DNA of 64,000 bases from Psychrosphaera saromensis (GTDB lineage: Bacteria > Pseudomonadota > Gammaproteobacteria > Enterobacterales > Alteromonadaceae). Under the pieces are notes generated by a model. That model made no database searches. It was not told where the DNA came from and was given only the letters and a program-made list of their open reading frames with translations. Position numbers and translations under genes: made by a program. Shown here in pieces: positions 30,559-40,078 of the stretch. The first letter of the stretch is position 1, and every line of letters starts with the position of its first letter. The stretch is taken from the NCBI RefSeq assembly GCF_002954545.1, contig NZ_MSCH01000003.1, positions 2,147,991 to 2,211,990 of the forward strand, in the 5' to 3' direction.

Positions 30559-32643
30559 TTAACTCTCTACTTTTTGTTCTTTCTCTGTTATTACAACATC
30601 AGCAACTTCAAAAGTTAGCAGCTCTGAGCCACCATCAACCATGTCACCGTTTTTATAAAACAAGCCAGTTACCACACCATTACTTGGTGCTTTGATCACA
30701 TGTTCCATTTTCATAGCTTCCATGATCATTAAGGCTTGGTCTTTTTCAACTTTGTCACCCGCATTCACTAATACACTGACCATAGTGCCGTTCATTGGTG
30801 CGGTTAAACCGCCGACAGTGGCATCGTCAGTCGAGTCGCCCATATCAGCTAACACTTGAGTGATGTTGAATACGCCTTGCTTGGTATACAAACAAACTTG
30901 TTGCTCAGTAAATACCACAGTCGTATTACTACGAAGCCCATCGATAAAACAATTAAGGGTGTTATCAACTAATTCGCCTTCGCCTTCAAACGAGTAAACA
31001 TTACTTTCTAACGATTTGGAACTTGTTGTGATGGTATAAGAGTGTTTGGCATTAGTATGTTGCTCAAGGTTTACTTGATATTCAACACCGTCATGCGACA
31101 ACGTTAATGTATGCAAATTATCCTGGTTTAAACGCCAGGCATTATTGTTATGCCAAGGCGAATTCACATCCGAGCTCTTTGCAGCAAGGGCGTTGGCTTT
31201 GTTTGCTTGTTGTAATACCAAGGCAAAAGCGGCCATTGCTATTTGATTGGTTATGGTTTGTTTATTAGTGCTTGATTTTGAGGTGTTAGCACTAAAAATC
31301 TCGTCGTGATTTTTTTCAATAAAACCAGTATCAATGTCTTCATTTTTGAATGCTTCACAGCTAGCTAAATTATGTAAAAAGTCGATGTTAGTCGTCACAC
31401 CTTGTATACGGTATTCCATTAACGCTTTCGTTAAACGTTGTAATGCTTTTTCACGATTTTCATCCCATACAATTAACTTTGCAATCATAGGATCGTAAAA
31501 CACACTAACATCATCACCTTGGCGTACACCTGTATCTACGCGGACGTGTTTACTTTCTGCTGGTGCTTGTAAAAACTGTAAATGGCCAGTCGCTGGTAAA
31601 AAGTCATTGTCTGGATCTTCAGCGTAAATACGCGCTTCAAAAGCATGACCCTGAATACTTAACTCTTGTTGAGTTTTCGGTAAGGTCTCATTAGCCGCTA
31701 CACGTAATTGCCATTCAACTAAATCTTGCCCTGTGATCATTTCAGTGACGGGATGCTCTACTTGCAATCGAGTATTCATTTCCATGAAATAGAAAGAACC
31801 ATCAATATCTAATAAAAACTCAACCGTTCCCGCACCTTGGTAGCCAATAGCTTGAGCTGATTTTATGGCCGACTCACCCATTTTTGCACGTAACTCAGGA
31901 GACATGTTAAATGCGGGCGCTTCTTCAATTACTTTTTGATGCCTGCGCTGGACAGAACAGTCACGTTCAAATAAATAAACGGCATTGCCATGATTGTCAC
32001 AGAAAACTTGGATTTCAACATGACGTGGTTGGGTTAAGTATTTTTCAACCAACATGCGATCATCACCAAATGACGACAAGGCTTCACGTTTTACCGCTTC
32101 AAACTCAGACTTAAATTCTTTTTCACTCCAAACCTGACGCATGCCTTTGCCACCACCTCCAGCGGTTGCTTTTAATAAAACAGGATAACCCATATCATCA
32201 GCTGCTTGTTTGATCACCGCCATAGATTGGTCGTCACCATGATAACCAGGCACTAACGGTACATTAGCTTGTTGCATAATGTTTTTTGCTGCAGATTTAG
32301 ACCCCATAGCTTCAATGGCGCCAATCGGCGGACCAATAAATACTATGTTGTTTTGCTCACACAAACGGCAAAATTCAGAATTCTCAGATAAAAAACCATA
32401 ACCTGGATGGATAGCTTGTGCGCCAGTTAATAGGGCAGCGTCAATCACCTTTTGTGACAACAAGTAACTTTCACGAGATGGCGAACCACCTAAATAAACC
32501 GCTTCGTCGGCCATTTGTACATGCATGGCATTTTTGTCAGCGTCTGAGTAAACCGCTACGGTTAATATGCCCATAGCTCTTGCTGTCTTGATAACACGAC
32601 ATGCAATTTCACCACGGTTGGCAATAAGTATTTTAGTAAACAT
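30559..32643 (-). CDS. liuD: 3-methylcrotonyl-CoA carboxylase, biotin-containing alpha subunit
   Basis: A 694-residue protein carrying an N-terminal biotin carboxylase ([21 protein letters not shown]-grasp loop [12 protein letters not shown], then [20 protein letters not shown]) and a C-terminal biotin carrier domain with the biotinylated Lys in EAMKMEH near residue 640. The middle region links the two. With liuB it carboxylates 3-methylcrotonyl-CoA. Gaps of 1 bp to both neighbours show tight coupling. Confidence 0.95.
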   Translation of the reverse strand: MFTKILIANRGEIACRVIKTARAMGILTVAVYSDADKNAMHVQMADEAVYLGGSPSRESYLLSQKVIDAALLTGAQAIHPGYGFLSENSEFCRLCEQNNIVFIGPPIGAIEAMGSKSAAKNIMQQANVPLVPGYHGDDQSMAVIKQAADDMGYPVLLKATAGGGGKGMRQVWSEKEFKSEFEAVKREALSSFGDDRMLVEKYLTQPRHVEIQVFCDNHGNAVYLFERDCSVQRRHQKVIEEAPAFNMSPELRAKMGESAIKSAQAIGYQGAGTVEFLLDIDGSFYFMEMNTRLQVEHPVTEMITGQDLVEWQLRVAANETLPKTQQELSIQGHAFEARIYAEDPDNDFLPATGHLQFLQAPAESKHVRVDTGVRQGDDVSVFYDPMIAKLIVWDENREKALQRLTKALMEYRIQGVTTNIDFLHNLASCEAFKNEDIDTGFIEKNHDEIFSANTSKSSTNKQTITNQIAMAAFALVLQQANKANALAAKSSDVNSPWHNNNAWRLNQDNLHTLTLSHDGVEYQVNLEQHTNAKHSYTITTSSKSLESNVYSFEGEGELVDNTLNCFIDGLRSNTTVVFTEQQVCLYTKQGVFNITQVLADMGDSTDDATVGGLTAPMNGTMVSVLVNAGDKVEKDQALMIMEAMKMEHVIKAPSNGVVTGLFYKNGDMVDGGSELLTFEVADVVITEKEQKVES

Positions 32644-32644
32644 A

Positions 32645-33499
32645 TTAGTTATCCTTCACGTCAGATGATTGCCAATTGGCCGGACGTTTTTCAAAAAATG
32701 ACGTTAGACCCTCTTGGCCTTCATCAGATACCCGAATAGAAGCTATTCTGTCGCTCGTATCAGCTATCAGCTTGTCATCGATAGGTTGGTGTGCCACATC
32801 AAGAGCCAGTTTTTTAGCAGCTTTAACCGCCATTGGCCCGTTCGCTAATAAGGTATTAACAAAAGCATTTGTGGTGCTAGTAAGCTCGCTAATATCAACC
32901 ACTTCATCAACTAAGCCAATAGATTTTGCTTGGTCAGCAAAAAAGCGTTCAGCCGTTAAAAAGTAACGTCTTGCGGCTTTTAAGCCTATGGCGTTTATCA
33001 CATATGGGCTAATAGTCGCTGGAATTAAACCCAGCTTAACTTCACTTAAACAAAAACTAGCTTTGTTTGCTGCGACCACTATGTCGCAACAACTTACTAA
33101 TCCAAGTGCGCCACCAAATGCCGCACCTTGCACCTGAACTATGGTTGCTTGTGGCATAAAGTTTAATACGTTAAATAAACGGGCGAGGGCATTTGAGTCC
33201 GCTAGGTTTTCTTGATAAGAATAATCCGCCATGCGTTTCATCCAACCTAGGTCAGCGCCGGCACAAAAGCTTTTACCTGTGGACGTTAATACCATGACTC
33301 TAATATCTGGATTATCCGCAATATTAGAAAATATAGTGGTTAATAAAGCGATAACGTCATCATCAAATGCATTATGTTTATCAGGATTGTTAAGGGTAAC
33401 GGTGGCGACACCTAATTCATCTACAGTACACAAAACCTTAGGTTGCTCGCTGTCTTTCTTTTCGCTGAATAAGTCTTTAGTCACTTTTCTTATGGTCAT
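32645..33499 (-). CDS. liuC: Methylglutaconyl-CoA hydratase (enoyl-CoA hydratase family)
   Basis: A 284-residue crotonase-fold enzyme. The oxyanion-hole segments are visible as SFCAGADLGWMKRM and QVQGAAFGGALGLVSCCDIVVA. The operon context assigns it to the hydration of 3-methylglutaconyl-CoA to HMG-CoA in leucine breakdown. The 40-residue N-terminal extension is slightly longer than in common crotonases. The start 33499 has an AGGGC ribosome site. It is 9 bp after liuB. Confidence 0.93.
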   Translation of the reverse strand: MTIRKVTKDLFSEKKDSEQPKVLCTVDELGVATVTLNNPDKHNAFDDDVIALLTTIFSNIADNPDIRVMVLTSTGKSFCAGADLGWMKRMADYSYQENLADSNALARLFNVLNFMPQATIVQVQGAAFGGALGLVSCCDIVVAANKASFCLSEVKLGLIPATISPYVINAIGLKAARRYFLTAERFFADQAKSIGLVDEVVDISELTSTTNAFVNTLLANGPMAVKAAKKLALDVAHQPIDDKLIADTSDRIASIRVSDEGQEGLTSFFEKRPANWQSSDVKDN

Positions 33500-33508
33500 G
33501 GCCTTGCC

Positions 33509-35116
33509 CTACATTCTAAAGATACCAAACTTGGTATCCTCAATGGTTTTGTTTAATGATGCAGAAATTGCCAACCCTAATACTTGTCTGGTGTCGGCAG
33601 GATCGATAATACCGTCGTCCCATAAACGCCCTGAGGCATAATACGGATGACCTTGGTGTTCATAAGTATCAATAATCGGCTGTTTAAAATCAGCTTCATC
33701 TTGCTCAGACCAAGACTCACCACGTTTTTCTTTTTGATCGCGAGTGACTTGCGCCAAAACGCCAGCAGCTTGCTCGCCACCCATCACTGAAATACGTGCA
33801 TTTGGCCACATGAATAAAAAACGTGGATCAAAGGCTCGGCCACACATACCGTAGTTACCAGCACCATAACTGCCACCCACTAAAATAGTGAACTTAGGGA
33901 CTTTGGCACAAGCCACAGCCGTCACCATCTTGGCACCATGTTTGGCAATACCGCCTGCTTCATATTGTTTACCTACCATGAAGCCAGTTATGTTCTGTAA
34001 AAAAACTAAGGGTATTTTTCGTTGGGCACAAAGCTCAACAAAGTGCGCGCCTTTCTCAGCTGACTCGCCAAACAAAATGCCATTGTTAGCCACAATACCA
34101 ACAGGGTAACCATAAATATGAGCAAAACCACAGACTAATGTAGAGCCGTACAAGGCTTTAAATTCGTCAAACTCACTGCCATCAACCACACGAGCAATCA
34201 CTTCTTTTATATCAAATGGTTTACGTGGATCTTTTGGGATAACGCCGTAAAGCTCTTCGCCAGAATAATCCGGAGCAATGACTTCTTTAATATTAAGCTG
34301 CACAGGTTTAACACGGTTTAAATTACCTACCGCGCTTCTGGCTATTTCTAATGCGTGATTGTCGTTTTGCGCTAGATGATCAGACACTCCAGAAGTACGG
34401 CAATGCACATCGGCACCACCAAGTTCTTCTGCTGTAACTACTTCGCCCGTTGCCGCTTTAACTAACGGCGGGCCTGCTAAGAAGATAGTGCCTTGTTCTT
34501 TTACAATAATAGATTCATCTGCCATAGCTGGAACATAAGCGCCACCTGCAGTACACGAGCCCATAACTACGGCAATTTGCGGAATGTTTTGTGCAGACAT
34601 GGTCGCTTGATTAAAGAAGATACGACCAAAGTGTTCTTTGTCTGGGAAGACATCATCTTGATTTGGTAGATTTGCACCACCAGAGTCAACCAAGTAGATA
34701 CATGGCAAGTTATTCTCAAGGGCAATGGTTTGTGCTCTTAAGTGTTTTTTAACCGTTAATGGATAATAAGTACCACCTTTTACAGTGGCATCGTTAGCAA
34801 CTATCACACATTCTTGACCACCAACACGCCCAATGCCGGTAATAATACCCGCAGCAGGCACGTCATCTTTATACACCTCATAAGCTGCTAGTTGTGACAG
34901 TTCTAAAAACGGTGAGCCTTTATCTAGCAATTGATCAACGCGGTCTCTAGGTAATAACTTACCTCTAGACAAATGACGTTCACGGCTGCGCTCGCCACCA
35001 CCAAGTTTAATCTTTTCTAACTTGGCTTTTAAGTCATCAACCTGTGTTTGCATGTGTTGTGCATTCTCAATGAAGTCTGCACTGCGTGGATTTAACTTAC
35101 TTATTATCTTTGCCAT
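33509..35116 (-). CDS. liuB: 3-methylcrotonyl-CoA carboxylase, carboxyltransferase beta subunit
   Basis: A 535-residue carboxyltransferase subunit. It shows [22 protein letters not shown] near the N-terminus, [28 protein letters not shown], and the glycine-rich [26 protein letters not shown], all typical of acyl-CoA carboxylase beta subunits of the MCC type. It pairs with liuD to make methylglutaconyl-CoA. It starts 90 bp after liuA and ends 9 bp before liuC. Confidence 0.95.
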   Translation of the reverse strand: MAKIISKLNPRSADFIENAQHMQTQVDDLKAKLEKIKLGGGERSRERHLSRGKLLPRDRVDQLLDKGSPFLELSQLAAYEVYKDDVPAAGIITGIGRVGGQECVIVANDATVKGGTYYPLTVKKHLRAQTIALENNLPCIYLVDSGGANLPNQDDVFPDKEHFGRIFFNQATMSAQNIPQIAVVMGSCTAGGAYVPAMADESIIVKEQGTIFLAGPPLVKAATGEVVTAEELGGADVHCRTSGVSDHLAQNDNHALEIARSAVGNLNRVKPVQLNIKEVIAPDYSGEELYGVIPKDPRKPFDIKEVIARVVDGSEFDEFKALYGSTLVCGFAHIYGYPVGIVANNGILFGESAEKGAHFVELCAQRKIPLVFLQNITGFMVGKQYEAGGIAKHGAKMVTAVACAKVPKFTILVGGSYGAGNYGMCGRAFDPRFLFMWPNARISVMGGEQAAGVLAQVTRDQKEKRGESWSEQDEADFKQPIIDTYEHQGHPYYASGRLWDDGIIDPADTRQVLGLAISASLNKTIEDTKFGIFRM

Positions 35117-35206
35117 GGTATCTCTTCTTAACTCTTAATCCTTTAGAACTGGTTGTGAAAAGCCAGTTCTAAACATAGTCATTAAAGTAAACGTATATTG
35201 TTTTAA

Positions 35207-36376
35207 TTATTTTGATTCGTTAAATAATTCACGACCAATCAACATACGACGAATTTCAGATGTACCTGCGCCAATTTCATATAACTTAGCATCACGCAAT
35301 AAACGACCAGCTGGGAATTCATTAATGTAACCATTACCACCTAATAACTGAATGGCGTCTAATGCCATTTTTGTTGCTAGTTCAGCAGAATACAAAATAA
35401 CACCAGCGGCATCTTTACGAGTGGTTTCACCACGGTCACAGGCTTGCGCAACCAAATATACATAAGACTTAGCGGCATTCATTTGTGTGTACATGTCAGC
35501 AATTTTGCCCTGAATTAATTGGAACTCACCAATAGACTGACCAAATTGTTTACGGTCATGTATGTAAGGAACCACTAAGTCCATACACGCGTCCATAATG
35601 CCTAGTGGCCCACCGGATAACACTAAACGTTCGTAATCAAGACCAGACATTAATACGCGTACGCCTTTGCCTTCACCACCGAGAATATTTTCAGCTGGGA
35701 CTTCACAATCTTGGAACACTAATTCACAGGTATTAGAACCACGCATACCTAACTTATCCAGTTTCTGGTGGCGGGAAAAACCAGGGAAGTCACGTTCAAC
35801 AATAAATGCCGTTATGCCTTTTGAGCCAGCAGAAGTATCTGTTTTGGCATAAATGATAAAGACATTAGCGTCTGGACCATTAGTGATCCACATCTTGTTG
35901 CCGTTTAAAATGTACTTGTCGCCTTTTTTCTCAGCTTTCAGTTTCATGCTGACGACGTCTGAACCTGCATTTGGCTCTGACATGGCTAATGCACCAACGT
36001 GCTCACCAGTACAAAGTTTTGGTAAGTATTTGGCTTTTTGTTCGTGAGTCCCGTTTTTGTTTAATTGGTTTAAACATAGGTTAGACATAGCGCCGTAGCT
36101 CAAACCAACAGACGCAGACGCGCGGCTGATCTCTTGCATAGCGACAACATGCTCTAAATAGCCTAAACCTGAACCACCATATTGCTCATCTACCGTCATG
36201 CCCAATAAACCCATGTCGCCAAATTTGCGCCATAAGTCTGATGGAAATTCATTGTCGATGTCGATTTGCGCTGCTCTTGGTGCAATTTCGTCACGGGCAA
36301 AGGCATTAACTTGGTCGCGGATCATGTCTACGGTTTCGCCAAGATTAAAGTTGATTGATGAGAATGTGCTGATCAT
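35207..36376 (-). CDS. liuA: Isovaleryl-CoA dehydrogenase
   Basis: A 389-residue acyl-CoA dehydrogenase that oxidises isovaleryl-CoA to 3-methylcrotonyl-CoA with FAD. Motifs include [35 protein letters not shown] and the C-terminal [19 protein letters not shown]. The leucine operon context and family-typical [13 protein letters not shown] support the isovaleryl specificity. First enzyme gene after liuR. Confidence 0.95.
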   Translation of the reverse strand: MISTFSSINFNLGETVDMIRDQVNAFARDEIAPRAAQIDIDNEFPSDLWRKFGDMGLLGMTVDEQYGGSGLGYLEHVVAMQEISRASASVGLSYGAMSNLCLNQLNKNGTHEQKAKYLPKLCTGEHVGALAMSEPNAGSDVVSMKLKAEKKGDKYILNGNKMWITNGPDANVFIIYAKTDTSAGSKGITAFIVERDFPGFSRHQKLDKLGMRGSNTCELVFQDCEVPAENILGGEGKGVRVLMSGLDYERLVLSGGPLGIMDACMDLVVPYIHDRKQFGQSIGEFQLIQGKIADMYTQMNAAKSYVYLVAQACDRGETTRKDAAGVILYSAELATKMALDAIQLLGGNGYINEFPAGRLLRDAKLYEIGAGTSEIRRMLIGRELFNESK

Positions 36377-36411
36377 AATTGAGTCTCTTATTTTAATTAT
36401 TATTAATTTAA

Positions 36412-36804
36412 CTAACCGTTAATTTGTTTTAACGTGTCGTTACAGTTCTTTTCTAGCTGTTCCAAATCGTCCATGACAGACGTTATATCCAGTAACTGCT
36501 GGGCTAAAATTTCTTTTTTACTGGCGATTAACTCAAGCATAGTTTCAAGTTGACGTTGTTCGGTTTTTTCTGTGTCGTACAAGTCAAAAATGGTTTTGGT
36601 TTCCGCCAAAGAAAAACCTAAACGCTTTCCCCGTAAAACCAGCTTAAGTCTGACTCTGTCTTTGACTGAGTATATTCGAGTTTGGCCTTTACGCTCAGGC
36701 GCGAGTAAACCTTGGTCTTCATAAAACCGAATACTGCGAGTGGTGATGTCAAACTCTTTGGCCAGCTCACTAATACTAAATTGTATAGGTTGGTCAGTTG
36801 CCAT
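36412..36804 (-). CDS. liuR: MerR-family regulator of branched-chain catabolism
   Basis: A 130-residue MerR-type regulator. The winged helix-turn-helix ([30 protein letters not shown]) is followed by a coiled coil ([35 protein letters not shown]). It matches LiuR, which controls leucine and isovalerate degradation genes in many gammaproteobacteria, and heads the operon. No effector Cys cluster of the metal-sensing type is present. AGGAATTACACATG gives a good ribosome site. A perfect palindromic operator sits in its promoter. Confidence 0.9.
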   Translation of the reverse strand: MATDQPIQFSISELAKEFDITTRSIRFYEDQGLLAPERKGQTRIYSVKDRVRLKLVLRGKRLGFSLAETKTIFDLYDTEKTEQRQLETMLELIASKKEILAQQLLDITSVMDDLEQLEKNCNDTLKQING

Positions 36805-36842
36805 GTGTAATTCCTAAATCTGTTTACTAACAGTAGAAATTC

Positions 36843-36872
36843 ATCATAGGGTAAGTTTACGTTAACGTAAAC
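36843..36872 (-). promoter_or_regulatory. liuR promoter with palindromic LiuR operator
   Basis: The 18-bp perfect palindrome GTTTACGTTAACGTAAAC is at 36855-36872. Read on the minus strand, TTTACG (36866-36871) can serve as the -35 and TATGAT (36843-36848) as the -10, with a 17-bp gap, so the operator covers the -35 and half of the spacer, which is how MerR-type sites are placed. I infer that LiuR binds here and autoregulates the operon. Confidence 0.7.
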
Positions 36873-37020
36873 CTGTGCGAGCATTACATTAAGCATTGTG
36901 TAATAGTAAATAAACGCAAAATGTAAAAAAAACGAAACACAAAGCACATTGCTCCTTGTTACTCAGTTACCGCTAACAGTTTGATAAATTGACTGGGCAG
37001 GTGACAATGGGCGTAAGCTA

Positions 37021-37181
<161 letters not shown>

Positions 37182-37295
37182 GGGCGACTTTGGTAGTATC
37201 GAGTAAGTTGTTAATTTACCGTAATATGAAATTTAAAATTAAAAAAATACTAATAACAATAATAAACATTCACCAATTCAACAGAGGTTTTAATC

Positions 37296-38480
37296 ATGTC
37301 TAATCAAGATCCTATAGTTATTGTTTCGGCTCAACGTACGCCGTTAGGTGGGTTTCAGGGGAGTCTTTCATCGTTAGCCGCTCCGGAGCTTGGTGCAACC
37401 GCTATTGCTGCCGCAATAGAAAAAGCAGGCATTACCGGCAACGACATTGACGAAGTTATTATGGGCTGTGTATTACCAGCTGGTTTAGGACAAGCCCCTG
37501 CACGTCAAGCTGCGATTAAAGCGGGCGTGCATTTAGCCGCCGGTGCAACCACCATAAATAAAGTATGTGGCTCAGGTATGAAAGCCACCATGATGGCCGC
37601 CGATTCAATCACAGCAGGGTCTATTAACGTGGCGGTTGTTGGTGGATTTGAAAGTATGTCAAATGCGCCTTATATGTTACCAAATGCCCGTGGTGGTATG
37701 CGTATGGGTCATGGTAAAGCAATGGATCATATGTTCTTAGACGGTCTTGAAGATGCTTATCAAGGCAAAGCTATGGGCTGTTTTGCGCAAGACACATCAG
37801 ATGAATTTAACTTTACCCGTGAAGAGCTAGACAATTATGCAATACAGTCATTAACTCGCGCACAAGGTGCAATTGCCAGTGGCGACTTTGACAACGAAGT
37901 GTCACCTGTGACGGTTAAATCACGTAAAGGTGATTATGTTGTGTCGGTAGATGAACAACCGGGCAACGCTAAAATGGATAAAATTCCAACCTTACGCCCA
38001 GCCTTTGCTAAAGACGGCACTATTACCGCCGCAAACTCATCATCAATTAGTGATGGCGCAGCTGCATTAGTCTTAATGAAGCAGTCAGAAGCTGCAAAAC
38101 GTGGCTTAACTCCACTGGCTAAAATTGTAAGTTACAGCACTAACTCAATTGAGCCTGAAAAATTCACGGTAGCGCCAATTGGCGCGATGGAAAAAGCATT
38201 AGCCAAAGCGGGTTGGACAGCTAATGACGTAGACTTGTTTGAAATAAACGAAGCCTTTGCCATGGTAACCATGGCGGCAATGAAAGACATGAACTTACCT
38301 GCGGATAAAGTAAACGTAAATGGCGGCGCATGTGCCTTGGGTCATCCACTTGGTGCATCTGGTGCTCGTATTATTGTTACGCTTTTACATGCACTTAAAA
38401 CCCGTGGCTTAAACAAAGGTTTGGCGTCTTTGTGTATTGGTGGTGGAGAGGCAACGGCTATGGCTGTAGAGATGTTGTAG
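37296..38480 (+). CDS. Acetyl-CoA C-acetyltransferase (thiolase)
   Basis: A 394-residue degradative-type thiolase. The acyl-accepting nucleophile is Cys91 (NKVCGSGMKA), the base residues are in GHPLGASGARI (His near 350) and CIGGGEA (Cys near 380). It converts acetoacetyl-CoA and CoA to two acetyl-CoA, which completes the use of acetoacetate made by liuE. It is divergent from the liu operon, a frequent neighbour arrangement. No second LiuR-type palindrome is visible close to its own start. Confidence 0.95.
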   Translation: MSNQDPIVIVSAQRTPLGGFQGSLSSLAAPELGATAIAAAIEKAGITGNDIDEVIMGCVLPAGLGQAPARQAAIKAGVHLAAGATTINKVCGSGMKATMMAADSITAGSINVAVVGGFESMSNAPYMLPNARGGMRMGHGKAMDHMFLDGLEDAYQGKAMGCFAQDTSDEFNFTREELDNYAIQSLTRAQGAIASGDFDNEVSPVTVKSRKGDYVVSVDEQPGNAKMDKIPTLRPAFAKDGTITAANSSSISDGAAALVLMKQSEAAKRGLTPLAKIVSYSTNSIEPEKFTVAPIGAMEKALAKAGWTANDVDLFEINEAFAMVTMAAMKDMNLPADKVNVNGGACALGHPLGASGARIIVTLLHALKTRGLNKGLASLCIGGGEATAMAVEML

Positions 38481-38548
38481 TTTTTGGTTTTGGTTTATAA
38501 ACTGGCGTTTATGAATGGCTTAAATTAGCTATTTAATGAATAGAGAGG

Positions 38549-38574
38549 AGACCAACATAGTTGGTCTTTTTTTT
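38549..38574 (+). terminator. Terminator of the thiolase gene
   Basis: Stem AGACCAAC / GTTGGTCT with a 3-nt loop followed by eight T. Confidence 0.88.
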
Positions 38575-38585
38575 ATTTTTAATGT

Positions 38586-38635
38586 TATTACTTTGTCATC
38601 GTATTTATTTGAACTTTAAGGTTTCGCCTCTCGGC
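38586..38635 (+). repeat. 50-bp direct repeat, copy 1
   Basis: This stretch (starting TATTACTTTGTCATCGTATT) recurs at 38741-38790 with one clear difference (CCTCTCGGC against CCCCTCGGC). The 155-bp offset suggests a partial duplication of a dispersed element. Confidence 0.85.
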
Positions 38636-38740
38636 GGTCATCAAGTAAACATCCCTGTATTGATGACATCCCTTCATCCATGAAGTGAACAATACTTTTT
38701 CAACAGCCAAAAAGGCGCAGGCTTAATTCTCTATTTGCCG

Positions 38741-38790
38741 TATTACTTTGTCATCGTATTTATTTGAACTTTAAGGTTTCGCCCCTCGGC
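38741..38790 (+). repeat. 50-bp direct repeat, copy 2
   Basis: Second copy of the repeat at 38586-38635. It runs on into a different downstream sequence (AAGTTACCTTTTTGCAACAG), so the two copies belong to truncated or rearranged element ends. Confidence 0.85.
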
Positions 38791-38844
38791 AAGTTACCTT
38801 TTTGCAACAGCCCAAAAACGTAACCCAAAAAGGCCGCCCGTCAC

Positions 38845-38976
38845 CAAATATCTATTTGTATTAAATACTAACTTTTATCTTCAAATACGGAAAAACATTC
38901 GTCCCTGAACATTTTCCTCAATCGGGCATCCATGCCCGCTCGATTTGAGAAAAGTTATATTTAATACAGATATTTG
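38845..38976. repeat. Imperfect long inverted repeat with inner hairpin (REP/MITE-like)
   Basis: The left arm (38845-38880, with TGTATTAAATACTAACTTTT) and right arm (38947-38976, with AAAAGTTATATTTAATACAG) pair imperfectly over about 30 bp. Between them is an inner perfect hairpin CGGGCATCCATGCCCG at 38923-38938 with extended flanks. It looks like a small structured repeat element. Confidence 0.6.
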
Positions 38977-39192
38977 AATCGGGAGGTAAAGCAGAGCGAA
39001 AAACAAAAGCAAAAGCAGTGCATCTTGTTGAATAGTGTCACTAAAATATAAAATAATTAATTATCTGTATTTATATACAGTTATAATGTATTTCTCCAAA
39101 AATACAGTTTTTTGTGGGAAAAGTGAGCGCTAATATGCTTACTTTCTACATAGGTAAAATTCTAATTTATTGATTTATAGTATTTGATTTTT

Positions 39193-39244
39193 TAAGCACT
39201 GCGTCATACTCAGCACAAGATAGCTGAGTATGACGCAGTGCTTA
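39193..39244. repeat. Perfect 22-bp inverted repeat with 8-nt loop
   Basis: The arms start TAAGCACTGCGTCATACTCA and are exact complements over 22 bp; the loop is ACAAGATA. Neither side has the T-tract of a terminator. It lies about 125 bp upstream of the small cassette-like gene. Role unknown. Confidence 0.75.
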
Positions 39245-39368
39245 GTTTCTACAAACTTAATGTATAAAATAAAACCACCTATTTCACTATAAAGCTTTGA
39301 CAGGTAATGATTTAATTATTATTGTTTTGGTATTTTTTATATTTCATAATTCGTTACTATCGTGAATT

Positions 39369-39617
39369 ATGGATAATATACTGTTATATGCAATGGAAGC
39401 TATGAAGAAACAATATCTAAACTTCGATGATTTAGAGCAATTTGATCAAGAATTTTTTATTAATGATTCTTGGTGTAATTACTGCGATGAAGCTGATCTA
39501 GGAATCATTGAGCCTAAGATTTATATTTTAGATGAAAAGCAATACCTTGAAGGTAATTGTAAAGTTTGTTGTAAAAAACAAACTACTGAAATTGTCGTCA
39601 CATATTTAAATGATTAA
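39369..39617 (+). CDS. Small cysteine-motif protein, integron cassette-like
   Basis: An 82-residue acidic protein. It has two CxxC-type pairs, CNYC near residue 36 and CKVCC near residue 64, which could bind one zinc ion in a ribbon. It is otherwise of unknown function. It lies 22 bp upstream of an attC recombination site, as expected for a gene cassette of a chromosomal integron. No strong ribosome site is visible, which is also common in cassettes. The AT-rich composition differs from the neighbouring thiolase gene. Confidence 0.6.
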   Translation: MDNILLYAMEAMKKQYLNFDDLEQFDQEFFINDSWCNYCDEADLGIIEPKIYILDEKQYLEGNCKVCCKKQTTEIVVTYLND

Positions 39618-39638
39618 GCTTTAAGGTGATGAAATTGC

Positions 39639-39740
39639 ATATAACAAACGCCTTAACTCCGACAATGTTAAGTTGTCATGGTTTTGGCAAACAACGCAAA
39701 AAACCATGCCAACACATTGCGCATTAGGCGGGCGTTGAGG
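39639..39740 (+). other. attC: Integron attC recombination site (VCR-like)
   Basis: The left end ATAACAAACGCCT and right end AGGCGGGCGTTGAGG match the core boxes of Vibrio-type attC sites, with the crossover at G^TT (39734/39735). The inside folds into one long hairpin: CAATG, GTTG and CATGGTTTT on one side pair with AAAACCATG, CAAC and CATTG on the other, with the unpaired bases expected of a single-stranded attC substrate. This is the strongest sign that the area derives from an integron. Confidence 0.8.
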
Positions 39741-39883
39741 CCGTAGAATAACTCTTTTTTAAGAAATATGGCCGATTTTATGGGTTCCAAATGCATTACC
39801 TAGTGCGAAAAAAACGCTTAGCATTTGTTATAGGAACTCGCTTTTTCATCAATTTGGGCTGTTGGAGTAATTCTACAGCCTCG
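39735..39883. repeat. 149-bp structured unit, copy 1 (gene-less cassette or MITE)
   Basis: The unit starts at the attC crossover (G^TTGAGGCC) and ends at the next GTT. Its ends are inverted copies: GAGGCCGTAGAATAACT and AGTAATTCTACAGCCTC pair with two mismatches, and an inner hairpin (GTTCC and AAATGC pairing with GCATTT and GGAAC) lies in the middle. It has no ORF. It is followed directly by copy 2. Confidence 0.85.
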
Positions 39884-40032
39884 TTGAGGCCGTAGAATAA
39901 CTATTTTTTAAGAAAAACGGCCGATTTTATGGGTTCCAAATGCATTACCTAGTGCGATAAAAACGCTTAGCATTTGTTATAGGAACTCGATTTTTCATCA
40001 ATTTTGGCTGTTGGAGTAATTCTACAGCCTCG
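39884..40032. repeat. 149-bp structured unit, copy 2
   Basis: Tandem copy of 39735-39883 with the same length and only scattered base changes (for example TTTTTGGC for TTTGGGC-type positions). It ends at CGTTAGGC, where the next cassette begins. The equal length and GTT borders fit either integrase-made cassette duplication or two insertions of a small element. Confidence 0.85.
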
Positions 40033-40078
40033 TTAGGCTTTCAGTCAATCTTGGCACTAATTATTCATGGAGTTCATA

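Larger units (their letters stand above)
38481..39368. other. 888-bp gene-free stretch with dispersed structured repeats
   Basis: No reading frame here looks like a gene on either strand. The stretch contains the thiolase terminator, two direct 50-bp repeats, two hairpins built around CATCCATG, a larger imperfect inverted repeat (38845-38976) and a 22-bp perfect inverted repeat (39193-39244). It forms the left edge of the integron-like island. Confidence 0.7.
39618..40078. other. Gene-free block: attC followed by two tandem 149-bp units
   Basis: No coding sequence was seen in this 461-bp stretch. It holds the attC site, two consecutive 149-bp repeat units and the leader of the next cassette gene. 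Confidence 0.75.

Noticed and set aside
39193-39244. Rho-independent terminator
   Set aside because: The hairpin is strong, but no T-tract follows on either strand.
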